A DNA stretch of 20,596 nt from Chara braunii (taxonomy: Eukaryota; Streptophyta; Charophyceae; Charales; Characeae), in assembly GCA_003427395.1 (NCBI GenBank), contig BFEA01000332.1, positions 1,155,872 through 1,176,467 of the forward strand. The letters are read 5' to 3'. Positions 16,664 through 20,596 of this stretch are shown piece by piece. Position 1 is the first letter of the stretch. The number at the start of each line of letters is the position of its first letter. A program made the position numbers and the translations under genes. Under the pieces are notes generated by a model. It saw only the letters and a list, made by a program, of their open reading frames with translations. It ran no database searches and had not been told where the DNA came from.

Positions 16664-17189
16664 CAACAAAAAAGTTTTCAAAAATTGAACAATCATTCTA
16701 TAGTAAAATTACATTCTAGATTTCAAATTTTTATTCCATCTTAAAAAATGTTATTCCATTTTTTAATTTTCGTTTCTTACTTAAAAACGTTCATTCCAAG
16801 AATAGGGTATCCCTTCTTATTTGAAATGCATACTAGAGATGAAATGAATGTCTGAATGAGTTCATAAAATATTTTAATTCAACTATTATTTTATATAAGG
16901 ATTTACAATCATAAATAGGTTAATCCAACATAAATTATGAGATATTTGTTGTAGTATAATGAAAAATTAACTAAGAGATTTCATAAATTTTTCCAAACTT
17001 TCATTTTTTCTTTAAAAAATATATGTAGTTGGAAGAGAAAACTAATTTTTATATAGAAAGTTTAAAACTTATCAAATAAAACTCAAAATTTTAGAATTGC
17101 ACGAACATTAGACGATCTTTAAATATGAAGGATTTTTTTTTAATGGAATGTTTTCTCAACTTTTATTTCTTGTGGGAATGTTTCTGTTG
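16664..17189 (+). mobile_element. Foldback MITE, copy A (full length, 526 bp)
   Basis: It is bounded by CAACA (16664-16668) and TGTTG (17185-17189), with AT on both sides (16662-16663, 17190-17191), a possible 2-bp target duplication. It matches copy B end to end in reverse orientation and copy C over its right half. It is internally palindromic about 16926, the element midpoint. The left arm of the giant palindrome has the empty site near 8441-8450. The arm frame seen in copies B and C is broken here by an extra base (CCATTAAAAA). Confidence 0.75.
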
Positions 17190-17500
17190 ATAGTGTCGGA
17201 CTTGGGTGTGGGGCTCTCTTATAATTCTTTTGAACTTGTTTTGCTTGGTGTGCATGTAGGTAGAATGATGTTTGTGAAAAAAAAAAGTTTGATAGTGTTT
17301 ATATGGGATGATAAAAAATATTATTTTTCATTCACCGTTTTTTGCTTGCATGTCTGGTCAAATGAACTTGTGTTTTGAAAGAGGATAAATCAATGGGTTC
17401 CGTAAAAGAAACTCGTGAATATAAAAGAAAAAAAAACAAGTGAATTTAACTTTTTTTCGAGACGACTCTTTCTATCCTGAATGTCCATCTTAATATGTGC

Positions 17501-18300
17501 TTTGTCTAAATTAATCTATTTCCTCGCTTCTTCCAAGTTGCACTTCATCTTAGTTTCCTTTGGTGAGTGCCGAAAAGAACAGGTGGGGCCACCTATAGTT
17601 GGCGTGCCTCCACTCTCTAGGAAGGGTCTGAGTCAAGGGATAGTTGTTTTAGGAGTCGTCCCCATTAATGACTTGGGGGTTGACCCACATAGACTCAGAT
17701 ATCGGGTTAGGTACTTTGTCGACTTGGTGGTGACGGCCCGAACTCTGAAATCCGGGCTTCGTGCTCAAGTGAGGGAGAGGAGTATCTAAGCCTACCTCCT
17801 AGAGGGTTGAAATGCGAAAATTATGGGAAGTTTTAGTCGTCCTTTAAGTATTGATCAAAAGGGGGCATGATTTTGTAGATCTTGAATATGACCGATTTAG
17901 GTGTTATCGCCAAATGGGAGACCGGTACTTTGAAAAGCCTCGTCCGATGAATAATTAGTTTGAAATGGATGCATGTAGGCGCTACTCTCGCGGATGCGGT
18001 TTGAGTCAAAAGAAGTGCAAACCCAAGGTTGGTAAATGAGGTGGCGGCCTTTCACTGCCGTTGGTCAATATAACAACATAATGAATAACTTTGGCAGTCC
18101 GTCTCATTAAGTCATTTATGAGACAACCTGACTACCTTGTCGGTTACATTAATATTATCGGTCAAGCCAACTCCTCGTTGGCTCTGTTTATAGTGCTTTG
18201 AACTGCTTTCTTTATTATATTTCACCTGAGGTTGGTAAATGAGGTAGTCGACTGACGCTTGCTTCGTACGAAGGAGACCAACCCCCTGAAAAATAGGCGA
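17501..18300. other. Non-coding; direct repeat and small palindromes
   Basis: AGGTTGGTAAATGAGGT occurs exactly at 18026-18042 and 18229-18245, 203 bp apart. Hairpins: GCCCG/CGGGC (17736-17757) and AGCCAA-CTCCTCG-TTGGCT (18165-18183). CTTCGTACGAAG at 18262-18273 is a perfect 12-bp palindrome. Part of it (about 18060-18170) resembles the palindrome core (reverse complement of 12850-12980). There is no credible frame. Confidence 0.45.
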
Positions 18301-19189
18301 CGTTCGGGTTTATAAGATATTTTAACCAAACATACATATTATGTTGCAACGAAACGAGCAAATGTTATCGGTTAATCTACCTCTTCGATTACATGTAAAA
18401 ACTTTCATGCGTGGGTCAGTAGTAGCTCGGTAGGGATACGTCCCTAAGGGTGGTGACAACCCCTTAGGGAATGCAATTTATGCCTCGCGGAAACGTATCA
18501 TATCGTAGGGGACCGTGAGAGGTATGACTGACGCAGTCGGCTAGAGCGGCGAGGTGGCAACGTTACCGCGCCCTGTTTGGTGGTTCGTGGAATTACTTAC
18601 GAGTTGTTCTCAACTTGTGTCTTTAGTTTTTCTTAACCCCCACGTGATGCGGTCAGGATGACTTCTGCCTTTTGCAAAAAGGCAAGACGCGCTCGACAAC
18701 GCACCTTACATGATACGTACCACACCTTTACCTTTCTCACATGACGATTCGTGCGCAACATGGTTTTTTTTTTTTTTACCTCCGCAAAAATATGAAAAGT
18801 AAAAAAAAAAAAAGTAATTTATTGTTTTTAACATATTTAATAAATGCTTGATGCATACTAATACAAATTGTTTTTTTTGAAATAAGTTATATTTTTCTCT
18901 CAATTTCAATTTTACGACTACCTACCTACCACTACTCCTAAGCCAATGTAGGGGAATGCAAGCATACCTACCTCGCTTAATTAAGGGGATGCATGTTGGC
19001 CCCCACCCTTAATCGACAATCACTGTGGCCAAGAAGTAAGGTGGGTTCGCCAGTAAGGGGGGTCAGACGCAAATACTGAATATTTTGCCAATAGTTGGGT
19101 TTCCCATCTACCTCAGTTCCCCTGCCCCCATCAAGTAATAACAGCGTTTATTGCTAGCATTCATCCACACACCACACATATCACCCCCG
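18301..19189. other. Non-coding; two perfect inverted repeats
   Basis: TCCCTAAGGG (18441-18450) and CCCTTAGGGA (18461-18470) form a perfect 10-bp stem with a 10-nt loop. GCCTTT...AAAGGC at 18667-18683 is a short palindrome. A T/A-homopolymer stretch lies at 18760-18840. Nothing else is recognised. Confidence 0.5.
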
Positions 19190-19200
19190 CACACATTGAT

Positions 19201-19540
19201 TTACCGTGAGGGTACGGGGGTGTAACCCGTAGATTGTTTGTTGATGTGGTTGGAGAAAGGTAAGACAATGATTATGATGTATTTTTATTTTTTTATGTTC
19301 ACTATACATAAGTCCGAGAGTGTGGGGGAGTGTGGTCTCAACTAATGGTTTATTCACAATGTTCATGGGGTGTTGGACCCAATTTCCAGCATGTTTCGCT
19401 CCCCACCAAGAGACATGAGCATAATGTTGTAAGTCCACTATAGGGGGATACTCATATCATATCCTGTATCTAGTGGGTTGGCGCAAATTTTTTTTTTGGG
19501 GGAAAAAAAAAGGGTGAGTGTGTGTGTGCACATGTGTATA
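19201..19540 (+). repeat. Direct duplication, copy 1
   Basis: It begins TTACCGTGAGGGTACGGGGG and contains ATGTTCACTATAC (19295), TTTATTCACAATGTTCAT (19349), TTTCCAGCA (19383) and TAGGGGGATACTCATATCA (19441). It ends in T/G/A runs and a GT microsatellite (about 19515-19535). The same series recurs about 970-995 bp downstream. Confidence 0.65.
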
Positions 19541-20195
19541 AAATGTAAGCCAGTGAGTGTCTGTGTGTATGCGTCTTGTCATATTCGCTATGCACTATAA
19601 AAAAACATGATTGTGCCATACTGTTTCGTTGGACTTCCATCGACTCGTCGAGAGGCTGAGCTCCGACAGTTTACCCTTGATGTATTTAATTGATGGATAA
19701 GGACTCACCACATCGCCAAGAGTTAGCGATACCCCTGAGAAAAGTGGTCAACATTACACACACCAACCCCTCAATATTAGCAGACTGTGTGTATGTGTGT
19801 GTGCGAGAGAGCTAACCCTGCAACATGTAACATGTTAGTGGCGAGCAGCACGAGGGCAGACACTAACCTTGGGAAAAACGAAAAAGGAACGTATTTTTCA
19901 ACTACAATAGTTTTTTCTTCTTGAAATCCGAATAAAAAAGATACGTTTTCGGATACAACTTGTACACGGTCTGTTCGAAGTGTCATTCTATTCGAGAAAA
20001 ATGGACCCACGTCATTTCGATTGCTAAATGTTCAACTCAAGGACCGCAGCCTACGAGCAGCTACCGGTCCTCCCGAAAGCAACAACTATTCATTCCCCAT
20101 GAATTGCCCTCCCAACAAATCCACCACCCTTCCAACTACCATTTGGACCCAAACGGATTACCAGTATGACCAAACTACGAAAACAAATTATTTAC
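19541..20195. other. Spacer between the duplicated copies
   Basis: There is no credible gene. A second short GT/GA microsatellite lies at about 19785-19812. The stretch 19080-19200 upstream of copy 1 and 20080-20195 upstream of copy 2 may be weakly related (CCCAT, CCACAC/CCACCC words), so the duplicated unit may be the full ~1 kb. Confidence 0.4.
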
Positions 20196-20480
20196 TTACC
20201 GTGAGGACACTGGTGCACAACCCGTATTTTGTAAGGTAGTGATTATGTTGTGTTAATGTTTTATCATGTTCACTGTACACAACTCCAAGAGTGTTGTGTG
20301 TGGGGTCCTGACTGGTGCTTTATTCACGATATTCATTGGACGCCGAACTCGGTTTCCAGCAAGTGTCGCACCCCATTCATAGACAGGAGCATTCTGCCGT
20401 TAGTTCAATATAGGGGAATGCTCATATCACCTCCTCTAGTGGGCTGAAGTAGAACTGTTTTGGAAAAAAAAAAAAAAGTG
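20196..20480 (+). repeat. Direct duplication, copy 2
   Basis: TTACCGTGAGGACACTGGTG at 20196 matches 19201. ATGTTCACTGTAC (20276), TTTATTCACGATATTCAT (20329), TTTCCAGCA (20353) and TAGGGGAATGCTCATATCA (20411) follow in the same order as copy 1. It ends in an A-run and GT repeat, as in copy 1. Confidence 0.65.
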
Positions 20481-20509
20481 TATGTGTGAGAGTAAGTGAG
20501 TGAGTGTGT

Positions 20510-20596
<87 letters not shown>
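20481..20596. repeat. (GT)n(GA)n compound microsatellite, reaching the window end
   Basis: Imperfect GTGTATGTGTGAGAGTAAGT leads into a long uninterrupted GT run (about 20511-20557) and then a GA run (about 20558-20596) that continues past the window edge. Confidence 0.9.

Larger units (their letters stand above)
12712..17500 (-). repeat. Giant palindrome, right arm
   Basis: This is the inverted partner of 8069-12660 (anchors are listed there). It contains MITE A (16664-17189), absent at the matching place in the left arm (about 8441-8450). Anchor midpoints rise from 12551 to 12817 across that site, a shift of 266 against the 263 expected from half the MITE length. The right arm is about 230 bp longer between the U6 block and 16.07 kb, mostly through T/A runs and small insertions. 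Outer homology fades near 17.5-17.56 kb. Small hairpins in the core include GAGCAGA/TCTGCTC (12766-12795) and CGGAC-AAC-GTCCG (12739-12751). Confidence 0.75.

Noticed and set aside
18640-18770. A third U6-like segment (TGCGGTCAGGATGAC).
   Set aside because: Only about a dozen matching bases, no neighbouring U6 words, and no hairpin plus A-run of the same type.
19201-20480. The direct duplication as paired LTRs of a small retrotransposon.
   Set aside because: No TG...CA ends, primer-binding site or purine tract placed correctly between the copies; kept only as a duplication.
1-20596. CRISPR arrays, rRNA genes, prokaryotic operons, complete transposase or reverse transcriptase.
   Set aside because: No regularly spaced identical repeats, no rRNA signature, no ribosome-binding-site-led gene runs, and no catalytic motif in any frame I read.

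Overview
This window looks like an intergenic, transposon-dominated stretch of a plant-type nuclear genome. The signs are long A/T homopolymers, microsatellites, degenerate plant-type telomeric (AAACCCTA) boxes, a near-perfect match to the plant initiator-Met primer-binding site, a decayed retrotransposon gag, MITEs and U6 snRNA fossils. Nothing in it looks bacterial. Two unresolved N bases (4055, 5896) indicate a draft assembly. The species cannot be named from the sequence. All repeat relationships below were aligned by eye.

Layout. 1-580 holds nothing recognisable. 587-1720 (+) holds a likely two-exon host-type gene or its relic, of unknown family, with a probable frameshift near its 3' end. 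About 2098-5620 reads as the 5' part of a retrotransposon on the minus strand. It has a primer-binding site (5606-5617), a strong stem-loop just downstream (5525-5563), a long leader with a tRNA-like/SINE segment, G-runs, a 400-nt cytosine-depleted block, GGCAGCA-box repeats and a telo-box cluster (3479-3517). It ends in a gag reading frame (2098-3294) broken by three in-frame stops, each explicable by one C-to-T change. 6575-7310 is a degenerate tandem array of about six ~120-bp units centred on GGGAAG-GCTGCC-AAAATTT.

The most striking object is a giant, diverged palindrome of about 9.4 kb spanning roughly 8069-17500, with its centre at about 12,685. The two arms carry inverted copies of the same unit: decayed Pro/Ser/Thr-rich coding sequence in the outer part, a U6 snRNA-derived segment followed by a hairpin and an A-run, and a stem-loop-rich core. 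The midpoint of paired anchors shifts by about 261-266 bp exactly where a ~525-bp MITE sits in one arm only, so the MITEs inserted after the duplication. That MITE family (two full copies, two partial) is itself an end-to-end palindrome with CAACA...TGTTG termini.

17.5-18.7 kb is non-coding, with several small palindromes and perhaps a further partial copy of the palindrome core. 19.2-20.6 kb is a direct duplication of about 330 bp at ~970-995 bp spacing. Both copies end in a purine or A run and a GT microsatellite, and the window finishes inside (GT)n(GA)n. Apart from the 587-1720 locus I see no intact functional gene.
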